Assembly (NCBI GenBank): GCA_027627225.1
Contig: JAPFQT010000402.1
Location: forward strand, 62,001-126,000
Length of the DNA stretch: 64,000 nt
From: Congeria kusceri
Lineage: Eukaryota > Mollusca > Bivalvia > Myida > Dreissenidae
Direction of reading: 5' to 3'
Shown: positions 14,401 to 28,400 of the stretch, one piece after another
Layout of the letters: every line of letters starts with the position of its first letter
Position numbering within the stretch: position 1 is the first letter of the stretch
Position numbers and translations under genes: made by a program
Notes under the pieces: model-generated
What the model was told of the DNA's origin: nothing
The model's database searches: none
What the model saw: the letters and a program-made list of their open reading frames with translations, nothing else

Positions 14401-17400
14401 TGTCCGTCTGTACGTCTGTCCGTCTGTGCGAAGCATTCTTGTCTTTGCTATAACTCTGCCATTTATTGATGGATTTTGAAATAACTTGGCACAAATGTCA
14501 ACCATCATAAGACGACGTGTCGCGTGTAACACCCGTCTCCCTACCTCAAAGGTCAAGGTCACACTTAGAGGTCAAAGGTCAAATTTTTTTGTTGTTGTTG
14601 ACATAAGTGGAGTTTTGAGACAAAAGTGGAATGAGGGGGCATTGTATCAGTCGAGTTGGTTTTTTTCAGTCGTATCGCAAGAGAGACGCAGCATTGAGCG
14701 CGATGCTACTTGACACAACAAACAAGACTGATACAAGTTCTTAAAACACCATCTAATGTAATATTCAATTTATTATATACCTTTTTCGATATATTATTCT
14801 TTAAACCGAAAACAAAACAGGAAATATTTTATGTTAAGTATACAATATTTTTCTCTTAATATTGTTATGTGCCGAATCTGGCAGAGCGTTTGTATAGGCA
14901 TAAAAAAGTATTTGGCTACTAGCATGATACGGAAGCAGAAAAAGCTTGTAGCGAATACGGTTTCCCGTATCTGAGTGTGTATTGTTGGCAAAAAATCGTT
15001 ATTTATATAATAAATACTTCTTATCTATATGGTGTGATGTTTATTGTAAAAATGTAAATTTTATTCTGTATAAGTTTGGTTGCCCCTTTCTACTTGTTAT
15101 GTGGTATTTTAAAATATTAATTATTAAAAATGATTATATTTTAGAAGCAGGTGGCTCAACTGGTAGCAAAACTAGGTGGCGAATATTCGACCCGCTTCGA
15201 AAAATCCACAACACATGTGATAATGGAAACAACTTCAGGTACATGTTTAACTATTGTAATGAAATTATATTTTTATTAGAATTTACTGGTTTAAATGCAA
15301 CAAGTAAGAGTTGTCAAGATGTTTTGTATGTTTGTTAGTATAGCTTTTAAAAACAGGATTTTTTTATTACCAATTAGGACGATTAATAACTTCATTGCAC
15401 TAGTATTATTTGTTTTTCAGATACACATCGTTGCTGTGAAAGGTCATTAAAATACCTGCTGGGCATCTCACATCATTGCTGGATACTTGATAGCCAGTAC
15501 ATCCAGAAATGTTTGACAGCTGGATATTTTTTACTTGAGGTGAAATTTCCTGTTTGTATTTGGATATTTAAATATTCTTACAAATATTGTAATCCATTTG
15601 AATACAAAACACATGGTGATATTTCATCAAGAAAATCATTGGGGATAAACAACAACTTTGTGTATTGTTTATAAAAAGACTGTGCATAAAGTTACTATGA
15701 CATTAATTGTAGTCAGTGTGTTCATTGTTTCTTATTTCCTTTTTCTAAATTTATTTTCTGACAAAGCCTATCTACTTTTAGATACAAAAAATTATTTTTT
15801 TTAAAGGTGACTGGTCTACATGTTCCAGTATTAATGCTCAACAGTCTGATGCATATTGGCACACTCATGAATTTGCTTTAATTATTAAAAATATTAAAAC
15901 ATATGCTTTCAGAATGACTTTGAAATACTGGGAGATAATGTGTTTCCACTTGGGTTTGGTGCATCAATATCGAGGCAAAATAAGACATCAATAATGAGTG
16001 GTATGCAGATATCTTTCTGTGGGAATTCAACCGACTTTCCAAAAGGTATTGCTTAGTGCAAGCTGGAGTGATTTTATTTGCTTCTTTCTTGTGCCGTTTA
16101 TGTGCACACTAGCAATGCAAAAATGTTTCACTTTTTTCACAATTATATGGCCTAAATTCACAAATGGTCTAATGGCAAAAATAAGAAATTTTTATCAATT
16201 ACATCAATGGTTTTATGGTTTCATGAGAGATTAAATGTCATTTGTCAAGTGTTCGTATGTCAAATGTATTTAAATACATTAATATAACCAGTTATGATGT
16301 GATTTTAGCTTGTAGTTCTCTTTTTATGCCCCTGGCATATAGCAGTCGCACTGTCCGTCTGTCCGAAGCATTCATGTCTTTGCTATAACTTTGCCATTTA
16401 TTGATGGATTTTGAAATAACTTGGCACAAATGCCAACCATCATAAGACGACGTGTCGCGTGTAACACCCGTCTCCCTACCTCAAAGGTCAAGGTCACACT
16501 TAGAGGTCAAAGGTCAAAGTGGAGTTTTGAGACAAAAGTGGAATGAGAGCGCATCTTTGCCCTATGGACACATGTCTTGTTTAATGATATTTTTCACAAT
16601 TTTGTGGAATTTACAACACATTTTTCACAAATTCACATAAAAGGGCATATTCACTGAAGCTGTATTTAATTAAGACGATCAATCTTTCAATACATTTGGA
16701 AATATTTTTACTGGTATGAATGAATAAGTACAAGTTGTAAATCAAATGGCTAAAATGTAATAATTAGTTTCTTATAAATTTGATGTGATTAATATTTTGT
16801 AGACGCAGCAGAAGATATAGTCCTGTCATTGGGAGGCAAAGTCAGGAGCAACAGTTCTCTCATTGTTTCTCTTGATGAGACAGGTATATCATTTATGTTT
16901 TTTTTTTCTCATAAGTCAACTATTGGAAAAGGACAGTTCAAGGTCAAATTCACAATTGAAGCTCAGTTATGAAACTGTTATTTGACAACCAGACTATATC
17001 TCAACCAAAAATTATATGTGCATATTATATTACAATAACTTTAATATGAGTTCTATTCCTTATTGACTTGCTGGTACATGAGGGAACGGGTGATTATCAT
17101 GAACTTACTGCAGCATTTGTGTTTTATTGTTATACCCCTGTTACCAGGTAAAGGGGGGTATACTGGAATCACCATGGACGTCTGTCTGTCTGTCCGTAGA
17201 CACAGACTTGTCTGTAGACGTTCCCCTAAACTATTCAAGGTACAACATTCAAACTTGCCGGCATTGTTCCTAATGATATGGAGTTGTGCATGTGCGATTT
17301 TTATCGTCATACGTTAAAAACTACAAAAGTTATGCCCCTTTTTCAACTTAGACATTCTATAACATCATGCTACATATTACGACATTTGGCATCTGGGGGT

Positions 17401-20400
17401 ATTCTTCATCACTTTTGTTACAAATTCTAGTTATGGCTGTTAATAGATGTAGGTTATCATATTGAAGCTAATATAGAAATATTTATCTTACCATGTCTTA
17501 ATTTTTTTTTTATAGGTGGTCCAAATACAATCAGCAGAGAGTGGTTGTTTGACTGCCTGAGCCAGTTCACTCTTCTTAACACTGATTTATACTGCAAGTG
17601 AGTATTATTTCCAGATCCAGTAGGTAATAGAAAATACTTGGCTAGTGTTGAGTACAGATAAGATTATTTAGCGAGGCTGAGAAAATCTTAACCACAAGCC
17701 TTGGCGAGTTGTTCAGGTTTTTGTGCTGAGCAAATAATCTTATCTGTGATTGACAAGAATACCTGGTATTCTGTTTATCCCATCTTTTTAGCTCGACTAT
17801 TGAGTATTCACCGAATAGTCAGAGCTATACTACTCACCCAAATGTCGGCGTCGGCGTCCGCCTAATGCTCTGGTAAGGTAAACGTGCAACATCTCCATAT
17901 CACTGTTTCTACTACAGGTATTCAATTGAAAATTCACACATGTGTTCGGGGTCTTTGTGTGAGGTCACTGACCAAGTTCCATAACTCTGACCTGCAATTT
18001 AGCTGAATTATGCCCCTTTTTGTACTTAGAAAATTCTGGTTAATGTTTGCGTGCAACTACTCCATATCTCTATATTTACTACAGATATTGAAATGTAACG
18101 TTACAGATGTGTTCAGGGTCTTTATGAACATTCACTGACCAAGACCTATAACTGTGACCAGCTTTGTAGCAGTATTATGTCCCCTTTTGTACTTATAAAA
18201 GTCCGGTTAAGGTTTGCGTGCAAGTTGAAATTCTAGTTTCGACAGCTCATTTTATTCAATACTTACTTTCTTGCAGTGGAAAGAACTTGGACATCATGGA
18301 TGAAGAAAGTGAAATGGAGGATGAAGAAAGTGAAATGGAGGTTGAAGAAAGTGAAATGGATCATGAAGAAGAAAGTGAAATGGACTATTGTCAAGACACT
18401 GCAAATGTGGACATGGAGGCTAAACATATTAATGTTGTTAAACCTTATGACACATCTGATGAAGAATATAATGATGATGATGACAAAGACATGGACTATA
18501 TACCAGACAGTAGTGACGAAGAAAGTGATGTTTGGGATGAAGAACCTATTTCAAACAGCCATAAAGCAAGCTTTCAAAATGTGAACATTGATGAGCCATG
18601 TTCTTCATCCTATGTGGACAAAGATATGACTTTTGAACCAGACATTGACAATGCCAGTGACAGCAGCCTGCAAGAGAGTGAAAACAAGGAAACCAATAAT
18701 ATGGATAAAGGAAGTAAAATACGAGGAGTATATGTCTTACCTAGCCAGAAGACAGCTGATGGGAAACGAAAATGGGATAAAAGGCAGTCATGTGTGTTTT
18801 GCTCTAAGCTATACCCAAAGCTTCCAAGACACTTAGAGGATGTACATTCTAATGAACTTGAAGTTCAGAGAGCATTAGCATTTGAGAAGGGTTCCAAAGA
18901 AAGAAAAGAAGCCTGGAAGTCTATTAGGAATAAAGGCAATTTTGCTCACAATTTGACAAGTTATAGTCAAGGGAAAGGAGAAGTAATACCATGAAAGCGT
19001 CCCCGTACATCTACTGAGGGTACAAAGTTCATTCAGTGCAAAGAATGTAAAGGAACATATCAAAGGTCAGAATTGTGGCGCCATGTCAAAGCTGCTCACT
19101 CGAATAAAAATGGAGAAAAGCATCAGAAAAAAAAATCACACCAGGTAGATAGTGCTGCTTTGTTGCCAGTTTCTCATGTTGCTACTCAGGAGTTTAGAGA
19201 AAAAATTCTAAATACAATGGCCAATGATGAGATATCCATTATTGCTCGTACAGATCGTGACATTGTTACATAAGGACAAAGACAGTTTTTAAAGCAAAAG
19301 CAAAACAGGCATCAGTTTAGTTACATTAGACAAAAAATGAGGGAGTTGGGACGGTTTTTATTGAAAGCTAGCACTGTTGATCCTGAAGTGAGAACAGTGA
19401 GAGATTGTATAAATCCTTGGAAGTTCAATCTCTGTGTCACTGCTGTTAAGATGTTGTGTGGTTTCGATGAAGAAAGCATGAAATATGATACACCTTCACT
19501 CGCTAACAAAATTGGCCATTCCCTTCACAAAGTTGCCAAACAAGTGCGGATTGATGCTTTGTCAAGCGGAGACGAAGACCTTCAAGAAAATGCCGAACAT
19601 TTTATCATAGTTTACAAAGAAGAATGGGAGGTTGTTGTCAGCCATGCAGCCCTTGAATCCATTGAGCTTAATAAATACAATAAACCCTCACCAATCCCAC
19701 TGGCCAAAGATCTAACGGCTCTGTCTTTGATCTTGAAAGAGAAAGCTAATGCTATCATGGAATCTGGCAGGGCTGAGATAACGCCGAACGAATATAGAGA
19801 ACTATCTGAAGTAACTTTAGCACAGCTAGTGCTATTCAATAAAAGGCGAGCAGGAGAAACGGAACGTCTTGAAGTTAAACAGTTCATTGATGGAGTTGAA
19901 CACGGGAAGACTGTTCATGAAGAGGTACTGGAGTCATTATCACCACTTGAAAGGAAACTTGTTGATGTCATTGACCGAGTGGAAATTAGGCGGAAAAGAG
20001 GAAGACGCGTTGCCATTCTACTCCCACAAATCCTGAAAAAACAAGTCGATGTTCTTGTTAAGTGCAGATCTAGTGCTAACATTGACGAAAGTAACAAACA
20101 TGTATTTGCCCGGCCTGGCGATTCTGAAACTCCAATAAGATCAACTGATGCTCTAAGAAAATACGCAGTACTGTGTGGTGCCAAGCAACCACATACTCTG
20201 ACCTCAACTGGATTCAGAAAGCATGTGGCCACCATGTCACAAATACTCAACTTGAAAGACAACGAACTAGATGTGCTTGCAACATTCCTCGGGCATGACA
20301 TTCGAGTCCACCGGGAATATTATCGGTTACCAGAAAACACTATCCAGGTAAATAACCTTTCTTTTATTATTGTAAGTTTAGTTTAGTTTAGTTTAAAACT

Positions 20401-23400
20401 ATTTATTTAAGCTCAATTGCATCAAAAGCCTAAGGCTTATTGACACACTCTCGAGTCCTTATCCTGGGTAGTACCAGTACTTGGTGTCTTATGAGAAGAT
20501 CTTGAGAACACTCCGAGAGTGGGGATCGAACCCGGGACCTCCTGATCGCTAGGCGGACACCATATTCACTTGCCACCACGACCTCAGAATTATTTCTATG
20601 TATAATTGTTGATTTATTAAGTCTATGCTGATATAGTCAAGGTTCACAATCTATGTCACCAATACAAAGAAAATGATTTTGATTTTTATACAATTATTTC
20701 TTGTATTCTTTGTGATATATTTTGCTTACCAAAACATGTCTGTGCCTCTCTGATGTATATGAATATTATGTCCAAGTAGTTTATATATAGAGCTCTGCAT
20801 CATTGGCATTTAAGCCCCAAAGACTCCAAAACATTGTTTAAAAGTATTTTTAACTATAAGCTTGACAATTATTGAAAGTTTGGTGAATTAAATAAACCTT
20901 GTGACAGAGTGAGACCATTGAAATAGTATTTAATTATTTTTCATTATACGATTTTTCTAATATGGTGGAAACACACATAAAGAGTTTTTGTGTCATAGGT
21001 TGCCAAAGTCAGCAAGTTACTCCTGGAAATGGAGCGTGGCAACATCAGCGTCTACAAGGGCAGAAGTTTAGAAGACATAGATTTTGATATGGACGGTATG
21101 GTACATTTTCACTTCTTTAATTGTTTTTTTTCTTTTATCCCTGTCTGAAAGGTATTTTAATTGCCACAAAATTGTAACCATCGAGTGCAGCAGTACTAAG
21201 CACCAGGAGAAGACTGTTGTGTAGTAAAACAACATCCATGCCCATATGTCAAGGCCACTGTGACCTTGAATGTTATAATGAATCCGCTTAATAACTTCCC
21301 TTTACATTACCCAATTTCAATAAACATTGGCACAAGTGCCCCTTATGACTAGAAGATATGTAGTGTACAAAAGCCAATCCCATATCCGTAGGTCAATGGT
21401 TCAAAATGCACTTATTTGATCAAGACAAATAAGTGGGATGCTATTGTCTCATTCCGACAACTGTTGTTACTTGGTCAAGTGAAGATGTTATGAACAAACA
21501 GCTGTAATTTGGTCTCACCATAATCAATCATGCCATATGTGATATGTTATTAGTTAAAATTGTTTCGTATCAAGCTGATATTCAAAACCTGCAGTCACAC
21601 AAATCTGACAAAATGTTACAATGTCTGACAAACATTTCGCACTGTCAGACACAATGTCTGACAAGAACTTTGAAAAGTTCACATGTAACTTAAGTGTGTG
21701 TCGGACAGATTGACCAAATGTCTGACTAAGACTCCCATCTTATCAGACAATGTGTCTGTCAGGTTCTTCCGATGTTAAGCGGAGACTGTATATTTATTTA
21801 TTTATTTATGTATAGCTTTGATGATATATTTGTTGCAGAACCATTGCAGTTCGAGAAGGAAGACGAGAGCATAGAGGTTGAAAGCACAGTGTTAAGTCTT
21901 TCAGAAAGTTATGATGCGGATCAACCAAAGCAAGGACCATCAAAGACAGGAAGAAAATCAAACAAACGAAGACCGTGGTCAGCCGAAGAAAAATCTGCAG
22001 TGTTTAAACAACTCGGGAAACATATAAACATTGAACGATTGCCCGGAAAATTTGAAATTATGGAGGCTCAAAAAAAAGAAGCAGTTTTAAAAAATAGGCC
22101 ATGGCAACAAATTAAATATTTAATCAAAAATCAAATAACCAAAAAGTAACTGGCAGGCATTGTGTGTAATTTAGTCAGTTTTTTCAGTGAGTTATTTCAC
22201 TTTGATTAAAGGCACTTGTTCACAGTTTGGGAAAAAGACAATTTTCAAAAAATTGTCCTAGATTCGGAAAAGAATGTTTGCATTTTATTCAAACAAGCAA
22301 TATAATAGTACTGACTAAGAAAAATGTTAAAATTATCTGTTAAGTTATTATCTCTAAATTAAAGAACCTGTCGAAAGCTCTTGTAAAATTTTCCTTAGAA
22401 ACATGCAGTAACAATAAACAGTACTATATTGTTCAATGTTGATTATTTTATTGTTTTCTGAAGCATAAAGAAGAAAATTTAAGTCTCTGTGAAAGGTTCT
22501 CAATCATACATAAATAAATGACAGTCCGTAGTTTTTTAAGTTTGTATTAGCTTTAACTTGGCTGCTGTGAAAAAAGGCCATGAAAAAACAAATAAACTAA
22601 CCACCGTACATAATCCTGTTTTCTTTTGTACTTATTGCCTTAACAATCGATACTCAGTCTTATGTACAAACCATCATGTGCCAGATTGTGGATCTGACGC
22701 AAATCATTGCTGCTTATAAATTTATTTTGAGCTTAAAAACGAACTGAAATTGTTAAAATGAATTACTTTACAAGTTGTATTGCCAAAAAAGAGGTCGAGT
22801 CGCAACAAAGGGTACCACAGCACAGTTTGCCAAAGAGTGTGTGCCTTACAAATGGCAAGTTCAGTTTTAATGGTAACTCAATACTCCTCCACCAGCGGCA
22901 TCTATTACATGACTAACGCCATTGGGCCTAGCACCATCACAATCAAGTCATGAGGCTGTGACAGAGCCTGATTCTCTCCACTCGCAGACTTTTGGCTCAT
23001 AGCCCTATTGCCCAGCCTTAAAATATGCCAAATACAATGCAAATGCCACCCACATCTACAGCGTTCGTACAGCATCCTCACGGTGCGGCTACACCGCGCT
23101 CACGGCGCTCTATAAGACCCTACAGCGTTGCTACGGCGTGCCCACAGCGCTCTCTCCAGCGCGCCGTGCGAACATCGAAAGGCGTCGATGTCTTTGAACA
23201 TGTTTAAAATGATCGCCGTGACAGGGCGTTCTAGGCGAAAGCATGGCGCTCCCACAGCGTTGCTGGCGACTGCACGGCGCGCACCTCGGCGTTCTGCATT
23301 TTGTTGGACGCCATGGGAGCGCCGCGAGAACGCCGACCCGGTGTAACTGGGGTTTTACAAGTCACTACTTATAAATTCGTCGGACTTGACTAAGGAAACA

Positions 23401-25330
23401 ATTTGTATCTGTTATATGTTTATGAACCAAATGGATACATTTCTAAAATTGCTAACTGTAACGATTTACCAGTAGGCCTTGTAACCCCGCATTTTCAAGT
23501 CGCCACATAAACGAAACATTTCAACGCATATACGGATCAGACACGTTTATGCGGCGACGGTCAACGCATTTTGCAATCGTTGCTTTAGTATTTAACGCTA
23601 TAGGAACAGTCGCATTTTTATATTGCCGGTAAATTGCGATTTTACGCATTAAGAGAACAAACACATTCCTTATTTCGTTTTTACACTTATGTAGTCATAC
23701 TTAAATTTGACACATGTAATGGGGAACATTAACTATGACTGCTAACTGCAGTAATGTAAAGCATACTACATAGCGCCATTGATTAAATAGTGGATTTGAA
23801 CTGGGTCGATTCTACGAAGAATTATTTCGCTGAAAATAACTCCACTTTACTTTTTTTTCACACTGCGTTTTCAATTATTTCCTTGGCTAGAAAAGGCACG
23901 ACAACACAACTAGATATATTTTAACGTATAATAACAATACTAGTTACGGTTCGCGCCGTGAGAACTCCATTTTAGGGAGTGTTTAGAAACGCACTTATAT
24001 GAAAAATGCACGTAACTTTATACGTACGTTAATTTTAGTGCGTAATTGTACCAGAAACGGCTTCCAGGTGCAAATCTTGTGCTGCGTAGAAATTGATCAC
24101 GAGCTTAAAAACGAACAGCATATTGATGAAAGTAAATACTTTTTAAGTTGTATTGCCAAAGAGCGGAGTCATACAAAGGGTACCACAGCACGGTCTGCCA
24201 AAAGCGACTGGAGGGTTAGATGTGCGCTTTAAAAATGACAGTTACACTTAAGTTTTCAGTTTTAATCGTTACTCAATATGGTAATGCTATAAGGATTCTT
24301 GATGTGTAGAGCTAGTATAAACCCTAGAGCACCTGTGGCAAAATCGTAGGAATAATTAACAAGGTAATAAAAGCGAAACAATTATAAAACTGACACTATT
24401 TTCGAAAATTATCTGATAAGAATGAAAAATGTTAGAGAGAAGACTGGCTGTCTGTGATTTGTGGACGAAGTTACAGCGTTAACAGTGGCATTACCTGCTC
24501 CGTGATTATGTTACCATTATAAATGTCGGGTCAGTAATAATCATTGTTTGTACATGTAGTATTACACCTTTACTCCTGCATCTATGAAACACTTTTTGCT
24601 TAAATGCGACGATTTTAGAAACTTATAAAATGTAAGATTCCTTACTTATTTTGAAGAAAAGTCAGTTATCGAAAATACAACGACATTATTTAGCGCCGAC
24701 AAACGCGTCAATCGAAAGGAAATCATTTGGATACTGACTGGAGAATATTATTTTTCATTGGCGCGTGTTCGGCGTCGAATATTTGCGTGCCGAAAAAGCG
24801 TATGTTTTCCGCTTCATGGAAACCCGGCGACTGAATATGCAACCGCTAAAAATGTGTAGCTAGCTGATTTTATTTTCTCATAATAAGTTCCATTCAAATG
24901 GGTTAACATGGTCTAAGTCGTACCTGAATCTTGGACAATAGATATTTACAGATGAAGGTTTCTTCTGTGACACATTCAAATAGAGGTCCTCAAAACGTGT
25001 TTTTATACAAGTATGTAAAATATGCAAATGAAGGTCCTCAGTTTGACGGCTTGTAACGATGTCCTCATAACGTATGCGTTGAAGAAATGTGTGTATAATA
25101 TGCAAATGAAGGTCCTCGTTTTCTAGTCCTCAGAAGTATATTCCAACAAGACAGGTCCTCGCTAAGTTTTCTCACCATTTAAATGAGTGTAACAAAGTTC
25201 TAAATAGCGCAATCCATAAACTGCAAAAATATGCAAATAACGCATTTTTAGCGAAGCGCTCTGCACATTGGAAAAGGACGTCCTCAGATTCCTGATTAAA
25301 AACTCAGTCCTCACATGGGTCCTTGTACAA

Positions 25331-25411
<81 letters not shown>

Positions 25412-28400
25412 CGTTCGTACGTGCGTGAGTGCGTGCGTGCGTGAGTGTACAATCCTACAACAAACTGTGGCATAAATGAAACAATACAATACTTAATTAC
25501 CATTACCTTTGATTAAAAAAGGAAGAAAAGTTAAGCATAACCACTGTCGTAAAATACATTATTGAATACTTTTTAATCGCAAAATATTTCTTTGGCTGTA
25601 AACGCACACACACGCACCATCACACGCACACACACGCACACCCCCAACACCCTTCTTTGCCACCGTTGTACAACATGCCCTTAATTATATATGCAGTATT
25701 TCAATAAAATGCCAAAATAAATTTTTACCTTTTGCTTCTGTTACAAACTCAAGGAAATATGATGCCACCACCTTTGGGTCGTTATTTGTTCTATTAACCT
25801 TTAACCATAAAACTCTCCGTGAGTACCTAAAAGGTGAGAACAAGTGTGATCGTAACGAATCGTAACGGAAGTTAGATATTTTCAAACAACTTTCCAGTTG
25901 ATAGTTTATCATTTGAATACCAAACTGCTTGGTAGTGGAATATTGGTTTTAATGATTGTCCCGTTTATTTATGAGGCTTCCATAAATGAGGCTTCCATAA
26001 ATGTGAATTACTAACTTACTAGTTAACTATCGTCCAGTAGATAAAAAAAAAACAAATACCAAATATTAAATATGTCACAGTACAAATCATCGCAAATGTT
26101 GTGGAAAAAACACTCAAATAACCTCCTTTACTACATACCTCCTAATAGACTACAAAAAACTTCCAAATCAGCTGTCGGACATCTAAGTAAAAACAAGTAT
26201 AAAATATGAACAAGGTGTTTTGAAATTTTTGTATGACATTCTCATCGTTTGTCTGACATGTCTGGCTGTCGGGTTTTGCGTTGTCTGTACTGAACAATGA
26301 ACAGCTTCGAGGAACTCACCCATATATGGCACCATGTACTGCCAGTCCAAAGCGCTTGATCTTGTCATACCCATCCATGTGAAGTAAAAAGTTTGGACCG
26401 CTGTTGCGATATAATATATTTCTTCTAACGAGTCTATGTCTACGTCTGGCTTCAACACCCTCTGGATCCAACAGCTTCATCTGATGACGAACTGTGTTTC
26501 TGCAAGACAAAACAACGGGGTCTTTAATGCCCAGTTGCAATTAACTGCCATATTTTTCACCGATACGGAGCAAATGTAGCTACTTTGCAGATGATTATAG
26601 CGGAATTATTTTTTAAGTAAATAGTAAATTAGCATGACGGACGTTTTTTGCATGTATGCTTACTGTGAGCATTTTTTGCACGTCGAGAGAAGGCAATATA
26701 CTTTTGTCAAAGGGATACCTGCGCATCGATTACTACATTACTACTCTTCGTAACTGTACATCGAAAATTCTTCTTTGTCTTTAAGATTATAGGTATTAAA
26801 TTGGAAGAACAGTATCTCCTTCAATATTTAAGAATTTACATGTAAATTTAATATGCAGTAGCTTGCAGCCTGAACACACATTTATACTAACCTTCCCACA
26901 GACAGTCCGTGTCGAGACCGTAATCTTTGAGTCATGGATCGACATCCAAGATTGCGCCCGCTGCCACAGAGTTCACTCTGAATGTAAACAAGTAGAATGC
27001 AACTATCGTTATCATTTGAAATCAAAGCCAGGTGTCTATGAAAATAGTCAGCTTTCAAATGAAACCTAATTGAATTGAGCATATATATTAAAATGCATTG
27101 AATGAGATATATTTTTCCTCTTGACATCACCCGGATTGAATTTTTACCATGGAAATAGTGATGTCATGCATGTGGGAAAAAATAACTCCACTTGTTTTTC
27201 TCCAGGTATTAATTTTACTTTTTCGCTAAACAGCATTTAAAACTCAAAACTTACACAATACGTGATAAAATGGTAAAATTACCATAATGATTATGCAATT
27301 TATGATCATGCCAAACAAATTTTCCACGAGATGGCAATGATGACGCAAAGGGCTCACCTGAAAACAGAAGACCTCACTAGTTGTTGAGACAGACTTGAAC
27401 AATAATTACTATATTACCCTTTGATAATTTGTATAGCATAATCATTGTCATATTTTAGCTACTTTTCTTGCCCTTATTTCTCTACTCCGGGTTTCCATTT
27501 TTTGCAGGCAGTAAATGCTGATGTTCGAAAAGATAATAGCGACGGCTGTGAACCTTTAAATGTGTTAATCTTCAGGCTTGCGGTCTTGTTCTGAACAGTG
27601 ATGCGTATTATCATCTACCCTTTAATTATTGGAATTGATGGTCATAAAAAAAGTTCACTCAACTCAATGGTAACAAGAAAAAACAATGATGCAGAGCATC
27701 ACAGGGCGCCGTTAGAAGTGAATATAAACGTAAAAAAAACCCATTTACAATAAAATTTTAAAACAATTGTAGAATCCATCAATACTTTTTATCTGCTTTG
27801 CTGGTTTGGTTGCAAAATATAATTATTTTGATAATCACGATACCGTTTTAAGCAAAATATTACTAGGGTATGTCTACCAGGTAGCAACATTTTCTCAATA
27901 ACAAACATTCTTCAAAAGTTTAACTATTCACATGCAATGTGCTTTTCAAACCTTGAAATATAAACAATAAATGTACAGAGAACAGAAAACAAGGCTTGTC
28001 ACAGGATGTGACATATGCCCCCGAAGCATATGCTCGTCAGAGGAAGGCAAAACAATGTCAGAGTACAATATTATGCCCTGGACAAATATCTTGAGATTTC
28101 AGCAACACAACTGTTTGTTGTTGTGACACACTGCCTCATAATGCTCTTCATTCCCACCAAGTTATTACATTCCTTACATGCTGGGAAAAATGATGCTTCC
28201 TAAAAAAGTTCATTCTAATATTTGACCTTTTAAGTGCAACCTTGGACCCTTAGACCTTGACCGAGGAGCATATAAGTGGTATGCGACACATCATCTGGTC
28301 ATGGGAAAAAATAATCTGAAGTAATATTAAAATCCTTCAAGGCTTTTGGCAGATAAAGAGCAGAAAGAAAATTCCTTGACATTTGACCTTGAATTGTGAC

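Larger units (their letters stand above)
18277..22149 (+). pseudogene. Tyrosine-recombinase-like gene, three exons, two in-frame stops
   Basis: Three exons (18277-20347, 20999-21095, 21839-22149) encode, in order: an acidic repeat (MDEESEMEDEE..); a CxxC-x9-HxxxxH finger; a second CxxC-x11-HxxxxH finger; a helical core domain; a tyrosine-recombinase catalytic region (Arg in KRRAGE, Arg in GFRKHV, His in FLGHD, Tyr in REYYR); and a Myb/SANT-like tail (RRPWSAEEK..RPWQQIKYLI). From memory this matches a fish and bivalve family of uncharacterised zinc-finger/YR proteins, akin to Crypton-derived genes. TGA at 18992 and TAA at 19271 interrupt an otherwise single continuous frame. Both could arise from CGA or CAA by one C-to-T change. 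The status could be a recent pseudogene, a stop allele or a sequencing error. Confidence 0.8.

Noticed and set aside
22207..22500. Third TTAA MITE (TTAAAGGCACTTGTTCACAG)
   Set aside because: The left end resembles the 37391 element but no matching right end with TTAA was found.
25162..25503. His/Thr-rich 113-aa protein
   Set aside because: Translation of a (TG)n microsatellite.
26500..26540. Start codon MQLGIKDPVV for the integrase-like gene
   Set aside because: It overlaps a strong polypyrimidine tract and acceptor, and upstream exons supply the N-terminus in phase.
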